A stretch of 64,000 nt of DNA from [Clostridium] saccharolyticum WM1 (lineage in GTDB: Bacteria > Bacillota > Clostridia > Lachnospirales > Lachnospiraceae): NCBI RefSeq assembly GCF_000144625.1, contig NC_014376.1, positions 248,001-312,000 of the forward strand, read 5' to 3'. This document shows positions 1-9,860 of the stretch, piece by piece. The notes under the pieces were generated by a model that did not search any database, was not told where the DNA came from, and saw only the letters and a list, made by a program, of their open reading frames with translations. A program made the translations under genes and the position numbers. Every line of letters begins with the position of its first letter. Within the stretch, counting starts at the first letter, position 1.

Positions 1-2
1 CT

Positions 3-875
3 TATGAGGTAGTGGTCAAAGACCGCTTGTGGAAGGCGGACTATATTGCGGGAGTTGCCACGGACCCGGATTACCGCCATCAGGGACTCATGAGGCGGCT
101 TTTAAGCCGCTGTTTTTCCGATATGTATATGGAACGGATGGGCTTTTGCTTTTTGGTGCCTGCGGATCCGGCCATTTATTTTCCTTTTGATTTCACCTAT
201 ATCTGCGACCTGCCGGAAGCGGACCTGAATGAAAAGGGACGCATGCATTTAAGCCGCCGGGCTTTTGTGGAGCGGTCAGATGAATGCCGGGAGGCTGCCA
301 GATTTGTTGGAAAACAGTTGGAAAAAAGGTATGAGGTCTATACGCTCAGAGATGAGGAGTATTATCAGAACTTAAGCAGGGAAGTCAGAAGTGACAGAGG
401 GGATTTAATTCTTCTTTTCACCCGGGATGAAAGGGAAAGACTGGCTGGAGTATGGGCTTATTACGGTGAAACGGCGGCAAACCAGAGAGAGCTGATTTGC
501 CTGCCTGATTTTGTAAAGGAAACAGGCCCCTTAAAGCCGGCTGTCATGGGCAGGATCATTCACCTGGAACAGTTCGTTTCCGTGATACGCTTAAAGGAAG
601 AATGCCCGGTCAGTGAGATGGAATTGCTCATTGAGGTAAAGGATGATTTTATCCGCCCAAATGACGGAGTGTTCCGGTGGCGGCTGGGGCAGGAAGGCTC
701 CTCTCTGGTACCTGTAAGGGCTGGGGAGAAGATCAGGCCTCATTTATCCCTGGGGATCAGTGAAATGACTTCCTGGCTTTTTGGATACGGGATTCCAACC
801 GTGCCAGAGGACAGACGGTCCATGGTGGAACGGATCCGGCCTTTAAAAGGAGTGTTCTTTGATGAGATCACCTAG
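3..875 (+). CDS. GNAT/Eis-like N-acetyltransferase (5' end outside window)
   Basis: The reading frame is open to the left edge, so the true start is upstream and about 290 residues are visible. Near the visible N-terminus, VATDPDYRHQG followed by LMRRLL matches the acetyl-CoA pyrophosphate-binding loop of GNAT enzymes. The remaining ~230 residues fit the two-lobed Eis-like arrangement, a second GNAT-like fold plus an SCP2-like C-terminal domain. By family knowledge such proteins acetylate amines of small molecules or peptides; the substrate is not deducible here. It is followed by a hairpin terminator, so it ends its own transcription unit. The GNAT call is firm and the Eis subgroup is probable. 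Confidence 0.7.
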   Translation, partial: YEVVVKDRLWKADYIAGVATDPDYRHQGLMRRLLSRCFSDMYMERMGFCFLVPADPAIYFPFDFTYICDLPEADLNEKGRMHLSRRAFVERSDECREAARFVGKQLEKRYEVYTLRDEEYYQNLSREVRSDRGDLILLFTRDERERLAGVWAYYGETAANQRELICLPDFVKETGPLKPAVMGRIIHLEQFVSVIRLKEECPVSEMELLIEVKDDFIRPNDGVFRWRLGQEGSSLVPVRAGEKIRPHLSLGISEMTSWLFGYGIPTVPEDRRSMVERIRPLKGVFFDEIT

Positions 876-907
876 GAGCTTTCGCCGGATGGAAACACAG
901 AAGCTTT

Positions 908-937
908 GGCGGATTCGTTTGAATCCGCCTTATATTT
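908..937 (+). terminator. Terminator after acetyltransferase gene
   Basis: GGCGGATTC and GAATCCGCC form a 9-bp GC-rich stem around a TTT loop, followed by a short T-rich stretch (TTATATTTT). It lies 33 bases after the stop codon. Confidence 0.65.
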
Positions 938-1026
938 TACCCGGGGTTTTCTTAACCTGATAAATCCCGGCTGGGGAAGCTATTGTCATGTTTCCATGAT
1001 AAAAGAATGAATAGGAGAGAAAGGAT

Positions 1027-2016
1027 ATGTATCAGGCTGCAGAAAACAGATATAAGAAGATGGAATACAGGCGCTGCGGAAGGAGCGGAGTGCTGCTTCC
1101 CATGGTATCCCTTGGCTTATGGCAGAATTTTGGTCTGGAAAAGCCATTGCAGGAGCAGAGGGAGATTCTTTTAAAGGCATTTGATATGGGTATCACTCAT
1201 TTTGACCTGGCAAACAATTACGGTTCCCCGGCAGTAGGGAAAGCAGAGGAAAATTTCGGAGAGATACTAAAAAGTGATCTGGGAAAATACCGGGATGAGC
1301 TGATGGTCTCTACCAAAGCCGGATTTGATATGTGGCCGGGACCTTATGGCAACTGGGGTTCCAGAAAATATTTAATGGCCAGCCTGAACCAAAGTTTAAA
1401 ACGAATGGGGCTGGAATATGTGGATATCTTCTATCATCACCGGCCGGATCCGGAGACTCCCTTAGAGGAAACCATGGGGGCCCTGGCCGACATGGTTAGA
1501 CAGGGGAAGGCTCTATATGTGGGAATCTCCAATTATGGAGATCAAGAGGCCAGGGAAGCGGTTCTCATGTTAAAACGTATGGGAGTTCCCTGCCTGATCG
1601 AACAGCCAAGATATAACCTGTTTGAGAGAGGGGCGGAAGAAGGGCTGTTTGATACACTCCTTGAAAACGGCGTGGGCTGCATCTGCTACAGCCCTCTGGC
1701 ACAGGGAGCCCTGACCGACAAGTATTTAAAAGGCATTCCACAGGGCTCCAGAGCCGCAAGGCAGGGTACCACCGTAGGCGGCCGCTATTTATCAGAGGAA
1801 AAGCTGGATCAGATCAGGCAGTTAAATGAACTGGCTCTGGAGCGGGGACAGACACTGGCACGGATGGCTCTTTCCTGGGTGCTTCGGGAAAAGGCTGTAA
1901 CTTCTGTTCTCATTGGTGCCAGCAGTGTAAAGCAGCTGGAGGACAGCACATCCTGTCTTGAGAATCTGAAATTTACACAAGAAGAATTGGAAAGAATAGA
2001 TTCCATTTTAAAATAA
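1027..2016 (+). CDS. Aldo/keto reductase, YghZ/Gpr-like
   Basis: A 329-residue NADPH-dependent oxidoreductase with the (beta/alpha)8 fold. The catalytic tetrad is visible: Asp and Tyr in HFDLANNYG, Lys in STKAGFD, His in FYHHRPD. The sequences GLWQNFG near the start and RYLSEEKLD near the end resemble the YghZ/L-glyceraldehyde-3-phosphate reductase branch, and the length fits. The chosen ATG follows GGAGAGAAAGGAT; an internal ATG at residue 13 has a weaker site. Likely role is reduction of reactive aldehydes in the cytoplasm; the true substrate is unknown. It is monocistronic or weakly linked to the DUF951 gene 49 bases downstream. Confidence 0.85.
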   Translation: MYQAAENRYKKMEYRRCGRSGVLLPMVSLGLWQNFGLEKPLQEQREILLKAFDMGITHFDLANNYGSPAVGKAEENFGEILKSDLGKYRDELMVSTKAGFDMWPGPYGNWGSRKYLMASLNQSLKRMGLEYVDIFYHHRPDPETPLEETMGALADMVRQGKALYVGISNYGDQEAREAVLMLKRMGVPCLIEQPRYNLFERGAEEGLFDTLLENGVGCICYSPLAQGALTDKYLKGIPQGSRAARQGTTVGGRYLSEEKLDQIRQLNELALERGQTLARMALSWVLREKAVTSVLIGASSVKQLEDSTSCLENLKFTQEELERIDSILK

Positions 2017-2065
2017 GCAGAAAATAAGGATATTTTTTCATAGGCAGAAGGGGCTTGTAAATGAT

Positions 2066-2263
2066 ATGAATTATGAGGTTGGAGATATTGTAAAACTCAA
2101 AAAGCAGCATCCCTGCGGAAGCCAGGAGTGGGAAATCTTAAGAGTAGGAGCGGATTTTCGTTTAAAATGCATGGGCTGCGGCCATCAGGTCATGGTTTCA
2201 AGGAAGCTGGTGGAAAAGAACACCAGAGGATTAAAGGGGCATGACGGTCTGCCAAAGGCATAA
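2066..2263 (+). CDS. DUF951 family small protein
   Basis: A 65-residue protein with N-terminal YEVGDIVKLKKQHPCGS, then WEILRVGADFRLKC and CxxC in CMGCGHQVMVSR, the hallmark pattern of DUF951 (YyzM-like) proteins of Firmicutes. The fold is predicted to be a small beta-barrel that may bind zinc or nucleic acid; no function is established. Immediately upstream of rpsF, which is its usual neighbourhood in clostridia and supports the call. Confidence 0.8.
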   Translation: MNYEVGDIVKLKKQHPCGSQEWEILRVGADFRLKCMGCGHQVMVSRKLVEKNTRGLKGHDGLPKA

Positions 2264-2309
2264 TATGACGAAAAACAAAGGAAAAAGTTCGGGAAAATGG
2301 GAAAAGGAC

Positions 2310-2338
2310 TTGCTTTTATCAAATGTTTCCTGTATAAT
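2310..2338 (+). promoter_or_regulatory. Promoter of rpsF-ssb-rpsR
   Basis: TTGCTT, 17-base spacer, TATAAT. The leader to rpsF is about 70 bases and contains CCTTGCT pairing with AGCAGGG. Firmicute rpsF leaders often carry an S6:S18-binding structure for autoregulation; this hairpin could be part of one, but I cannot match the full motif by eye. Confidence 0.8.
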
Positions 2339-2414
2339 ATTAATCCGTGACATATAGATTCCTTGCTCCTGAAACTGAAAGCAGGGGCCAGAGACCACAA
2401 GGAGGTAAAGAAGC

Positions 2415-2702
2415 ATGAACAAATATGAGTTAGCCGTTGTTCTTAACGTAAAGCTCGAAGATGAAGAGAGAGCAGCAGCCATCGAAAAAGTTACAGGTTA
2501 TATTACTCGTTTCGGCGGCACTGTAACCAACGTTGATGAATGGGGTAAGAAGAGATTAGCTTACGAGATTCAGAAAATGAAAGAAGGATTCTACTACTTC
2601 ATCAAATTTGATGGCGATTCCACAACTCCCAACGAGTTGGAAGCACACGTTCGTATTATGGAACCTGTCATCAGATACTTATGCGTAAGACAAGAGGCAT
2701 AA
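2415..2702 (+). CDS. rpsF: 30S ribosomal protein S6
   Basis: Ninety-five residues, the usual length. MNKYELAVVLNVKLEDE at the start, the central RFGGTVTNVDEWGKKRLAYEI and YYFIKFDG are the S6 signature; the protein sits in the platform of the 30S subunit and binds S18. GGAGG lies 9 bases before the ATG. First gene of the conserved rpsF-ssb-rpsR operon. Confidence 0.97.
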   Translation: MNKYELAVVLNVKLEDEERAAAIEKVTGYITRFGGTVTNVDEWGKKRLAYEIQKMKEGFYYFIKFDGDSTTPNELEAHVRIMEPVIRYLCVRQEA

Positions 2703-2724
2703 TAGATAAAGAAAGCGTGATCGT

Positions 2725-3177
2725 ATGAACAAAGTAATCCTTATGGGCAGATTAACCCGTGATCCAGAAGTAAGATATTCCCAGGGAGAGCGTGCTATGG
2801 CGGTTGCAAGGTATACCCTTGCGGTAGACCGCAGAAGCCGCAGGAATCAGGACGGTAATGAGCAGACAGCCGATTTTATCAATTGCGTTGCATTTGACAG
2901 AGCAGGAGAGTTTGCGGAGAAGTATTTCCGTCAGGGCATGAGAGTACTGATTTCCGGAAGGATCCAGACTGGAAGTTATACGAATAAAGACGGCATTAAG
3001 GTTTATACAACGGATATCGTTGTAGAAGATCAGGAATTCGCTGACAGCAAGGGCGGAGCAGCAGGAGAAGGCGGCGGTTATCAGCCAGTCTCCAGACCGG
3101 CACCTTCCAGTGCAATCGGTGATGGATTTATGAATATTCCGGATGGAGTCGAAGACGAAGGGCTTCCATTCAACTAA
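2725..3177 (+). CDS. ssb: Single-stranded DNA-binding protein
   Basis: A 150-residue SSB. The OB-fold spans residues 1-105, starting MNKVILMGRLTRDPEVRYS and including FINCVAFDRAGEFAEKYFRQG. A glycine-rich linker follows, and the acidic tip ends GVEDEGLPFN, a variant of the DDDxPF tail that recruits replication and repair partners. It lies 22 bases after rpsF and 21 before rpsR, so it is translated from the ribosomal-protein operon. Confidence 0.96.
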   Translation: MNKVILMGRLTRDPEVRYSQGERAMAVARYTLAVDRRSRRNQDGNEQTADFINCVAFDRAGEFAEKYFRQGMRVLISGRIQTGSYTNKDGIKVYTTDIVVEDQEFADSKGGAAGEGGGYQPVSRPAPSSAIGDGFMNIPDGVEDEGLPFN

Positions 3178-3198
3178 ATCTAACAGGAGGTAGTACCA

Positions 3199-3465
3199 AT
3201 GGCATATAACAAGAATGATAAAGCTGATGGCGCTAAGATCAGAAGAGGCGGCATGCGCAGAAGAAAAAAAGTATGCGTATTCTGCGGAGAGAAGAATGGC
3301 GTTATTGATTACAAAGATGTTAATAAATTAAAAAGATATGTGTCTGAAAGAGGAAAAATTCTTCCAAGACGTATTACAGGTAACTGCGCAAAACATCAGA
3401 GAGCGCTTACCGTTGCAATTAAGAGAGCAAGACATATCGCTCTGATGCCTTACACCATGGAATAA
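3199..3465 (+). CDS. rpsR: 30S ribosomal protein S18
   Basis: Eighty-eight residues. The basic N-terminus [13 protein letters not shown], then [49 protein letters not shown] are diagnostic of S18, the partner of S6 in the 30S platform. GGAGG precedes the ATG. The first half carries two cysteines (CVFCGEKN), as in zinc-type S18. Confidence 0.97.
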   Translation: MAYNKNDKADGAKIRRGGMRRRKKVCVFCGEKNGVIDYKDVNKLKRYVSERGKILPRRITGNCAKHQRALTVAIKRARHIALMPYTME

Positions 3466-3540
3466 AGCGGTTTATTGCCGCTTGGGCCTGGTTTAAACAA
3501 GTTATAAATAAACATCAGAAGAATTGGATGCTTACAGGGA

Positions 3541-3571
3541 GACTCTGCATGAAAGTGCGGGGTCTTTTTTT
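3541..3571 (+). terminator. Terminator of the rpsF operon
   Basis: GACTCTGCA pairs with TGCGGGGTC (one G-U pair) around a short loop and is followed by eight T residues. It lies about 75 bases after rpsR. Confidence 0.85.
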
Positions 3572-3674
3572 ACTCAAAATGATGCGAAGCCCAGCTGGAA
3601 AAATTTAAAAATCTAATGCCGTAATGTTTGAAGTCAGCATAGGAAAGTAAAAAAACAAATATTACAGTCTTGCT

Positions 3675-3709
3675 GCAGCTGCAAATACCATATTGGAATT
3701 TGCAGCTGT
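3675..3709 (-). terminator. Hairpin between convergent rpsR and receptor genes
   Basis: A 12-bp stem (GCAGCTGCAAAT and ATTTGCAGCTGT) around an 11-base loop. On the minus strand a run of seven T follows about 20 bases later, so it probably stops transcription from the chemotaxis receptor gene, though the T-run is not adjacent. Confidence 0.5.
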
Positions 3710-3774
3710 ATTTATTTGAGCCATATACTTTATATCTCAGAAATAACAATAATTAAATCTTATTAATGTTTATT

Positions 3775-5844
3775 TTAATACTTTCCATCAGTAACGCTTA
3801 CCATATTGTTATTAAGCAAAAAGGAATCATCAGAGTCCACATTATCATTCTTTGAATATAACAAATCATTGGTTTCAGTAAGGCTGAATTTAGAAATAAG
3901 CTCCTTTAGAACATTGGATTGACCAGATAGTTCTTCACTTGCTGCGGCACTTTCTTCCGCGGTAGCGGCGTTTGTCTGAACCACTGATGAAATTTGATCA
4001 ATTCCCTGATTTATTTGAACTATTGCCATAGCTTGTTCTTGAGAAGTTTGTGCAATCTCGTCTATTAATGCAACTGCCTCCATTGTCACTTCTACGTTTT
4101 TCTCTAGAGAAGCTGCTGTATTGCTGGAAATTCGGGATCCATTTTCAACCGCTTTGATTGTTTCACCGATTAAAACAGTTGTATTCTTTGCTGCCTCAGC
4201 TGACTTCCCGGCAAGGTTTCTGACTTCATCTGCAACAACAGCAAAGCCCTTTCCGGCTGAACCTGCACGGGCGGCCTCAACTGCAGCGTTCAATGCGAGA
4301 ATATTTGTTTGGAACGCAATGTCATCAATAATTTTAATGATCTTAGATATTTCAGATGATTTTAAGGTGATCTGATTCATTGCGGTTATCATATCCTTCA
4401 TCTGGTCAATGCTGCCATGTAATTCCTTTTCTGCAAATCCTGATTTCTCATGTGCTGATTTTGCATTTTCAGCGCTTTTTCTAATTTGTTCAGTTAATTC
4501 TGCAAGTGAAGCGGATAATTCCTCAATAGAGCTGGCTTGTTCGGTTGCTCCCTGGGAGAGGGCTTGTGCACTGTTTGCAACTTGCTCTGCGCCACTATTC
4601 ACTTGTTCTGCAGATTGATTGATTTGCAGTAATGTAGAATTTAAATTTTCAAGTAATGCCTGCATATTATCTTTAAGTTTTTTAAATTGGCCTGCATATT
4701 CCTTATGAAGCTCAATCCTTAAATTACCATGTGACATATCTTGTAAAGCATCGCATATTTCATCTATATATCCCTGATAATTTACCAGCTGCTTAATGGT
4801 AAGGTTAAACGCATCAGCAAGCTGGCCAACTTCGTCTTTGGACTTTATAGAGAGCATAACATCAAATTTGCCTTGAGCGATTTCCTGTGCTGCAGTAGTG
4901 ACCGTTTTAATAGGCATAGATATACTGCTGCTGACAAAATACGTTATTAATGCACCTATGAGGATTGCCGCAATAGATATCAACGCAAGGGTTTTTACCA
5001 GCAAGTTAATACTGGATAAAATATCATTTTTTTCAACGCCGAATATGATAATCCAGGGAGTATCCTGAATTGGTGCGTAGCCTGCGATTTTAGTAACTTT
5101 GTGATATGTATATTCCCCGCTGCCAATTTCGCGAGAAGTCATTTTTTGGGTAAGCTCTCCCAGTTCTCGTAAAGATTCATCAGTTTTCATATTTTCGATG
5201 TCATTATCCTGAGCAAAAACCAAATCTGTATTTTTGTGACCCACTGTTACGCCTTGATTGTTAATCATATAAGCGTAGCCTGTTTGCTTATAACTTACGC
5301 TGCTTACAATTTCACTTAGTGTATTGCCATCCCTTCTTCCATAGATGACACCTACAAGCTCGCCCTGATCATAAACAGGTGCGGAAAAAATGGTAACAAG
5401 TTCACTGGTAGCACTGCTGATAATCAAGTCTGATACCGATGCCTGGCCACTTAGGGCAGTTTTAAAGTACTCGCGGGAAGCCACATTTGTGGTTTCATGT
5501 TTAGAGTTGAAAACGGTTGCGTTTCCTTCCTTATCAGCAAAGGCGAAAGCAAGATAACCAGATCGTTTGGCTTCTTCTTCAAAAAAGGCAACTTTTTCAT
5601 CAAACGTCAGTTTTTCATCTAATAAAATAGGATTTTGGGCAAGAGAACTGATATATGCCAGTTGCCCGTCAATTCTTGCCTGTACATACCTTGCCTCTTG
5701 CTTTGCCATATCCATTAAATGGTCATGGGCATCCCGGACAAGTTGGTTGGTAATGGCAGTTGTTGTAAAGGTCCCTATGCCTATATTTAAGATAAGAATA
5801 ATTGCTGTAAATATCAGTAAAAGCTTGTATTTAATTGATTTCAT
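3775..5844 (-). CDS. Methyl-accepting chemotaxis protein with dCache sensor
   Basis: A 689-residue transmembrane chemoreceptor. Transmembrane helix near residues 7-27, extracellular dCache-type sensor to about 280 (contains [11 protein letters not shown] and [14 protein letters not shown]), second helix about 283-305, HAMP, then the cytoplasmic signalling helices. The signalling tip is visible as [20 protein letters not shown] with [16 protein letters not shown] start at the ATG at 5844 because GGAGG lies 8 bases upstream; a start 35 codons earlier lacks such a site. It would signal through CheW/CheA, which are not in this window. The ligand is unknown; dCache domains often sense amino acids or carboxylates. 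Confidence 0.93.
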   Translation of the reverse strand: MKSIKYKLLLIFTAIILILNIGIGTFTTTAITNQLVRDAHDHLMDMAKQEARYVQARIDGQLAYISSLAQNPILLDEKLTFDEKVAFFEEEAKRSGYLAFAFADKEGNATVFNSKHETTNVASREYFKTALSGQASVSDLIISSATSELVTIFSAPVYDQGELVGVIYGRRDGNTLSEIVSSVSYKQTGYAYMINNQGVTVGHKNTDLVFAQDNDIENMKTDESLRELGELTQKMTSREIGSGEYTYHKVTKIAGYAPIQDTPWIIIFGVEKNDILSSINLLVKTLALISIAAILIGALITYFVSSSISMPIKTVTTAAQEIAQGKFDVMLSIKSKDEVGQLADAFNLTIKQLVNYQGYIDEICDALQDMSHGNLRIELHKEYAGQFKKLKDNMQALLENLNSTLLQINQSAEQVNSGAEQVANSAQALSQGATEQASSIEELSASLAELTEQIRKSAENAKSAHEKSGFAEKELHGSIDQMKDMITAMNQITLKSSEISKIIKIIDDIAFQTNILALNAAVEAARAGSAGKGFAVVADEVRNLAGKSAEAAKNTTVLIGETIKAVENGSRISSNTAASLEKNVEVTMEAVALIDEIAQTSQEQAMAIVQINQGIDQISSVVQTNAATAEESAAASEELSGQSNVLKELISKFSLTETNDLLYSKNDNVDSDDSFLLNNNMVSVTDGKY

Positions 5845-5960
5845 GGTCTTAACCTCCAGGTAATATTTTGTGATTTTAAATGTTTTGATTTTTAAATATT
5901 GAATAATGCAACTTATTAATTCTTTGGTGGCAGGTGTTTTTCCTTGCAAGGAATACTTTA

Positions 5961-6093
5961 TTATTTTTCTTTTTCTACAAAGATTTCGGCAGAGCCTCTG
6001 CAGGCATGATCAAATGGCCTTATGCATTTCCTTTTTTAATTCTGACACAGTAACACCATATTCTTTAGCAATTTTTCTATGGATTTTTTTCAT
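5961..6093 (-). pseudogene. Frameshifted small Spo0A-C-like HTH protein
   Basis: From an ATG with GGAGGG upstream, the frame reads MKKIHRKIAKEYGVTVSEL and stops at 27 codons (TGA at 6010-6012). Removing one T in the TTT just before that stop lets the frame continue as [12 protein letters not shown] to a stop at 5961. The rejoined ~43-residue product resembles the small HTH proteins often annotated as Spo0A C-terminal-like, including the one at 60090-60308 here. Either a pseudogene or a truncated peptide; a sequencing error would restore it. Confidence 0.5.
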
Positions 6094-6284
6094 GTATGAA
6101 ATCCCTCCTTTGATTAAAGCCTCATTGATCGATTTGTCATATTATAAAAGGCATAACATTTAACAAGTGGAAACCTCCTGTTTTGTGGTTTAATTGCTAA
6201 TAACGAGACTTTACAGTTAATTAATTTTAGCATATAATTAGATAACCCACCGTGTCACATGCTACGATTTTGAGGCGAATTTTG

Positions 6285-6938
6285 ATGAAATATGTAGATT
6301 TGATAAAAAATACTTTTATTGGATGTCAATTGACAGATGATGAAATAAGGATGGCTCGCAAGAATTCTGATTTGATAATTAAGCATTTCTATAAAGGGCA
6401 ATTTTTACATTTGGAGGGTGAGAAATGTATTAACCTGGAAATTCTGCTGGTTGGCAGTATTGTTAGCATGCAAATTGATGAATATGGGACAGAATTAGTG
6501 ATAAATACTTTTGAAAGCTATGAAATAATTGCCGGTAATATCCTGTTTGGAACTTTACCAAAGTATCCCTTGTCCTTTTTTTCTGAAACAGAAGGCACCT
6601 TATTGCAAGTTAATAAGTTGTTTTTGTTTGATCTTTTTATAAAAAGGCCCAAGGTACTTAAACAGTTTTTAATTCTTATTTCCGATCGTGCTATAAGTCT
6701 GGGCGGTAAAATCAGGCTTGCCAAGCGAAAGTCATTAAGGAATAATATTATGGAATATTTGTATTCACAAAGTTTATTTCAGGGTTCCTCTATCATTACT
6801 TTACCTATTTCAAAAACAGAGCTTGCTAATAGATTTGGAGTACAACGAACCTCTGTGTCAAGGGAATTTTCCAGAATGGAAAGGGATGGATTAATAAAAT
6901 TAAATAATAAAGCGATTGAAATATTAAATAGACTATAA
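6285..6938 (+). CDS. Crp/Fnr family transcriptional regulator
   Basis: 217 residues. An N-terminal cyclic-nucleotide-binding-type beta-roll (about 20-130; FYKGQFLHLEGEKCINLEILLVGS) is followed by a dimerisation helix and a C-terminal winged HTH (LPISKTELANRFGVQRTSVSREFSRMERDGLI), where the recognition helix is RTSVSREFSRM. The four cysteines of FNR and the cAMP-contact residues of CRP are not evident, so the effector is unknown. The ATG at 6285 follows GAGG; a GTG 33 bases earlier is less likely. It is divergent from the receptor gene across a ~440-base gap. Confidence 0.88.
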   Translation: MKYVDLIKNTFIGCQLTDDEIRMARKNSDLIIKHFYKGQFLHLEGEKCINLEILLVGSIVSMQIDEYGTELVINTFESYEIIAGNILFGTLPKYPLSFFSETEGTLLQVNKLFLFDLFIKRPKVLKQFLILISDRAISLGGKIRLAKRKSLRNNIMEYLYSQSLFQGSSIITLPISKTELANRFGVQRTSVSREFSRMERDGLIKLNNKAIEILNRL

Positions 6939-7087
6939 AGTGCTGCAATTTATCTTTCTTCTGGAGTCTTTTTTGCCATTTTATCAAAAGCAGGGTAACG
7001 GTACAAAAACTGTACGCAAGAGGTGAAATACAGCACCTATCAATTTGATAATATATTAAATGAGGGAGATAAGAAAACTAATTGAAT

Positions 7088-7930
7088 CTAAGCATGGTTG
7101 AGATGGCCGTCCTCAATTTCAACCAATATTAAGGTAACATAATCCTCTCTGTTTTTTGTACCTATCTCAAATATCAAATATTCCTCATAGGCATTTTTCC
7201 CTAGTTTAATCTGCTGTTCATCTGCGTACTGCAGGATCTTTGTATATATTTCATCAATATTACGATAGCTCCCTTTATAGTAGACCTGCAGATACCAGCC
7301 CTCCTTTCGTACCAGAGTGTTGTTTTTTTTATCAGCGCTGTTAGCTTTCGTATACAAATAGGAAAAGCTGTCAAATTTTTTTTCACGAATATTATCAATG
7401 GTCAGTGATCCTCCCAGAAAATCAATCATACTTGCATTGCTGTCATTGCGGAATGCAATCAATTCTGTTAAAAAGCCTGCGTAAGAATCATCTTTCCCAT
7501 TATCCAAATAGGTACTGCATAGAGCCTTCATGCTTTTATGATAAGCCGGCTGAATGCGATTAAACTCAACGGTTAAGGCTTTCTCTGTTAAATCTTTTAG
7601 AAAATCAATCCCTTTTTTCGTGTTTTTTAATTTTATAATTTCCTTTGCTACTTCCTTTGACTTTTGATCCAGTAAGCTTATTAAATTTGCGGGATTTCTT
7701 TCATCCATGTACTTCTTAATTTCTTTTAATGGCATTCCCAGCTTTTTAAGCGCAGAAATAATAGAAAAAGTATCGAACTGCCGGAAGGAGTAATAACGGT
7801 AGCCATTTTCTTTTGTAATCTCGGGCTGAAAAAGTTCAATCTGATCGTAATAAAATAATATATGCTTGGGGATTCCGCAGATTTTTGCAAATTCACCTGT
7901 TGTTAAGTACTCATTTTTGTTTTCAGACAT
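7088..7930 (-). CDS. MerR family regulator with effector-binding domain
   Basis: 280 residues. The MerR winged HTH is at the N-terminus ([38 protein letters not shown]), then a coiled-coil dimerisation helix to about residue 115, then a ~150-residue GyrI/BmrR-like ligand-binding region ending in LILVEIEDG. The start is the ATG preceded by GAGG at spacing 7; a longer start adds 23 residues without a good site. It is transcribed away from the ABC exporter at 8133, and the shared intergenic region carries a classic MerR promoter. Likely a drug- or peptide-responsive activator of that exporter. Confidence 0.88.
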   Translation of the reverse strand: MSENKNEYLTTGEFAKICGIPKHILFYYDQIELFQPEITKENGYRYYSFRQFDTFSIISALKKLGMPLKEIKKYMDERNPANLISLLDQKSKEVAKEIIKLKNTKKGIDFLKDLTEKALTVEFNRIQPAYHKSMKALCSTYLDNGKDDSYAGFLTELIAFRNDSNASMIDFLGGSLTIDNIREKKFDSFSYLYTKANSADKKNNTLVRKEGWYLQVYYKGSYRNIDEIYTKILQYADEQQIKLGKNAYEEYLIFEIGTKNREDYVTLILVEIEDGHLNHA

Positions 7931-8023
7931 AAAAATACCTCGGTTTCTATGCTGCATCCTGCCAATTTCATGCTTGCTGCATCTGTGTTTATGTATCATT
8001 TACTTCCGTGTGATGTTTTCTTC

Positions 8024-8054
8024 TTGACTATAAGACAACCTTATAGTTTATAAT
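8024..8054 (+). promoter_or_regulatory. MerR-type promoter with 19-base spacer
   Basis: TTGACT and TATAAT are separated by 19 bases, too long for unaided RNA polymerase and typical of MerR-activated promoters. The perfect inverted repeat CTATAAG-acaac-CTTATAG (8028-8046) fills the spacer. It drives the exporter genes downstream and is likely bound by the divergent MerR protein. Confidence 0.9.
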
Positions 8055-8132
8055 AGTCAAACAGCCTTTTCCTGTCAAGGATGATGGCTGAATTATTTAT
8101 GTTTCTATATCGTTAAGCAAAGGAGTTATGTT

Positions 8133-9860
8133 ATGAAATTAATGTTAAAATATTTAAAAAGATATCCCTTACTAATTCTGTTAAACATCATAGGGATCTT
8201 TAGTTTCGCAGCAGTACAGCTGGGAATTCCCACGGTCATGGCATGGATGATTGATAACGGAATAGGGAATGGTGATATCGCTTATATAAAAAGCATGGGA
8301 GGAATCATGCTGATGGTCTGTATCCTTGGAGGAGCAGGGACCATTTTATTAACCTATGCCTCATCAAGAATTTCAACTTATATGATTCGTGATATCAGGA
8401 ATGATGTTTTTGTCCAGTCTCAGAACTTCTCCCATACAGAATACAATAAATTTGGGGTATCTTCTATGATTACACGAACAACGAATGATGCGTTTCAGTT
8501 AATGCTGTTCTCTAATCTGTTGTTCCGAACGGCACTTTTGGCGCCTGTAATGATTTTTATCAGTGTTTTTATGACCATCAGAACCAGTATGACTCTTTCT
8601 CTGGTAATCGGAGGAAGTCTCCCATTGATAGTAGCGGGCGTCATAATCATTGCCAAATTGACCAATCCACTTTCTGAGAAGCAGCAAAAGGGTATGGACC
8701 GGATGAATCGAATTTCAAGAGAGAGTTTAACTGGGGTCCGTGTGATCAGGGCCTTTCGGAAAAGTGAATATGAGGCAGAGCGTTTTGCAAGAACCAATGA
8801 AGACTATACGGCTGATTCCAGAAAACTATATAAGATCATGTCATTTACTCAGCCGGCCTTCTTCTTCTTATTGCACCTTGCAATGATGGCAGTGTTTTGG
8901 ATTTCAAGTGTTATGATTGAGAAGGGCAGCTTGCAGGTTGGACAGTTCGTTGCTTTCTTAGAGTATCAGTTTCATGCAATGTTCTCAATTATGCTGTTTT
9001 CCATGGTATTTGTAATGTACCCCAGAGCCCGGGTATCAGCAAACCGCATACAGGAGTTATTCGATGAAGTCCCCTTGGTGAATAATCCTTCCCAGGGTAT
9101 TACCGCCGAAAATAAAGGTATGGTAGAATTTGACCATGTTACGTTTCAGTATCCCGATGGGGAGCTCCCGGTGATAAAGGATATTTCCTTTATTGCGAAC
9201 AAAGGAGAAACGGTAGCATTTATCGGAAGTACAGGGAGCGGAAAGAGTACATTAATCAATTTAATTCCAAGATTTTATGATGCAACAAGGGGTTCTATTA
9301 AAATTGACGGAGTGGACACACGTAATTATGACTTAAAGGAACTCCGCCAAAAGATTGGTTTTATTCCTCAAAAAGCATTTTTATTTAAAGGAACCATAGA
9401 GGAAAATATTAAATTCGGCAATCCTAATGCCACTCCGGAAGAAATCGATCATGCAGTTGAAACAGCACAGGCTAAGGACTTTATACAGAATAAGCCCAAT
9501 AAATTACAGGAGCAAATCAGTGAAGGTGCAAAAAATATTTCGGGAGGTCAAAAGCAGAGGATTTCCATTGCCAGAGCATTGGTCAGAAGACCTGAAATCT
9601 ATATTTTTGATGATAGCTTTTCTGCACTGGATTATAAAACAGATGCTGCTTTGCGTATTGCACTGAAGGAAGAAACGAGGGAATCTGTTGTATTCATAGT
9701 TGCACAAAGAATCAGTACAATCATGAATTCAGACAAAATAATAGTACTGAATGAGGGCGAAGTGGTTGGTATGGGAACTCATAAAGAGCTGTTAAAGTCA
9801 TGCAATGTATATTATGAAATTGCAGATTCACAATTAACAAAGGAGGAACTGGAGCGATGA
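8133..9860 (+). CDS. ABC exporter half-transporter, degenerate ATPase site
   Basis: 575 residues: a six-helix exporter membrane domain (1-310) fused to a nucleotide-binding domain. Walker A is GSTGSGKST and the signature is ISGGQKQR. The Walker B region reads YIFDDSFSALD, with Asp where the catalytic Glu normally sits, and the switch-loop His is replaced by Gln (VAQRIS). That is the pattern of the inactive site of asymmetric heterodimers such as BmrC/D, LmrC/D and TM287/288. Its TGA overlaps the ATG of the next half-transporter, so the two are translationally coupled. Likely exports a drug, peptide or lipid. Confidence 0.92.
   Translation: MKLMLKYLKRYPLLILLNIIGIFSFAAVQLGIPTVMAWMIDNGIGNGDIAYIKSMGGIMLMVCILGGAGTILLTYASSRISTYMIRDIRNDVFVQSQNFSHTEYNKFGVSSMITRTTNDAFQLMLFSNLLFRTALLAPVMIFISVFMTIRTSMTLSLVIGGSLPLIVAGVIIIAKLTNPLSEKQQKGMDRMNRISRESLTGVRVIRAFRKSEYEAERFARTNEDYTADSRKLYKIMSFTQPAFFFLLHLAMMAVFWISSVMIEKGSLQVGQFVAFLEYQFHAMFSIMLFSMVFVMYPRARVSANRIQELFDEVPLVNNPSQGITAENKGMVEFDHVTFQYPDGELPVIKDISFIANKGETVAFIGSTGSGKSTLINLIPRFYDATRGSIKIDGVDTRNYDLKELRQKIGFIPQKAFLFKGTIEENIKFGNPNATPEEIDHAVETAQAKDFIQNKPNKLQEQISEGAKNISGGQKQRISIARALVRRPEIYIFDDSFSALDYKTDAALRIALKEETRESVVFIVAQRISTIMNSDKIIVLNEGEVVGMGTHKELLKSCNVYYEIADSQLTKEELER

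Noticed and set aside
5906..6163. 85-residue plus-strand reading frame
   Set aside because: Shadow opposite the small broken HTH gene; low-complexity Phe/Leu composition and no ribosome binding site.
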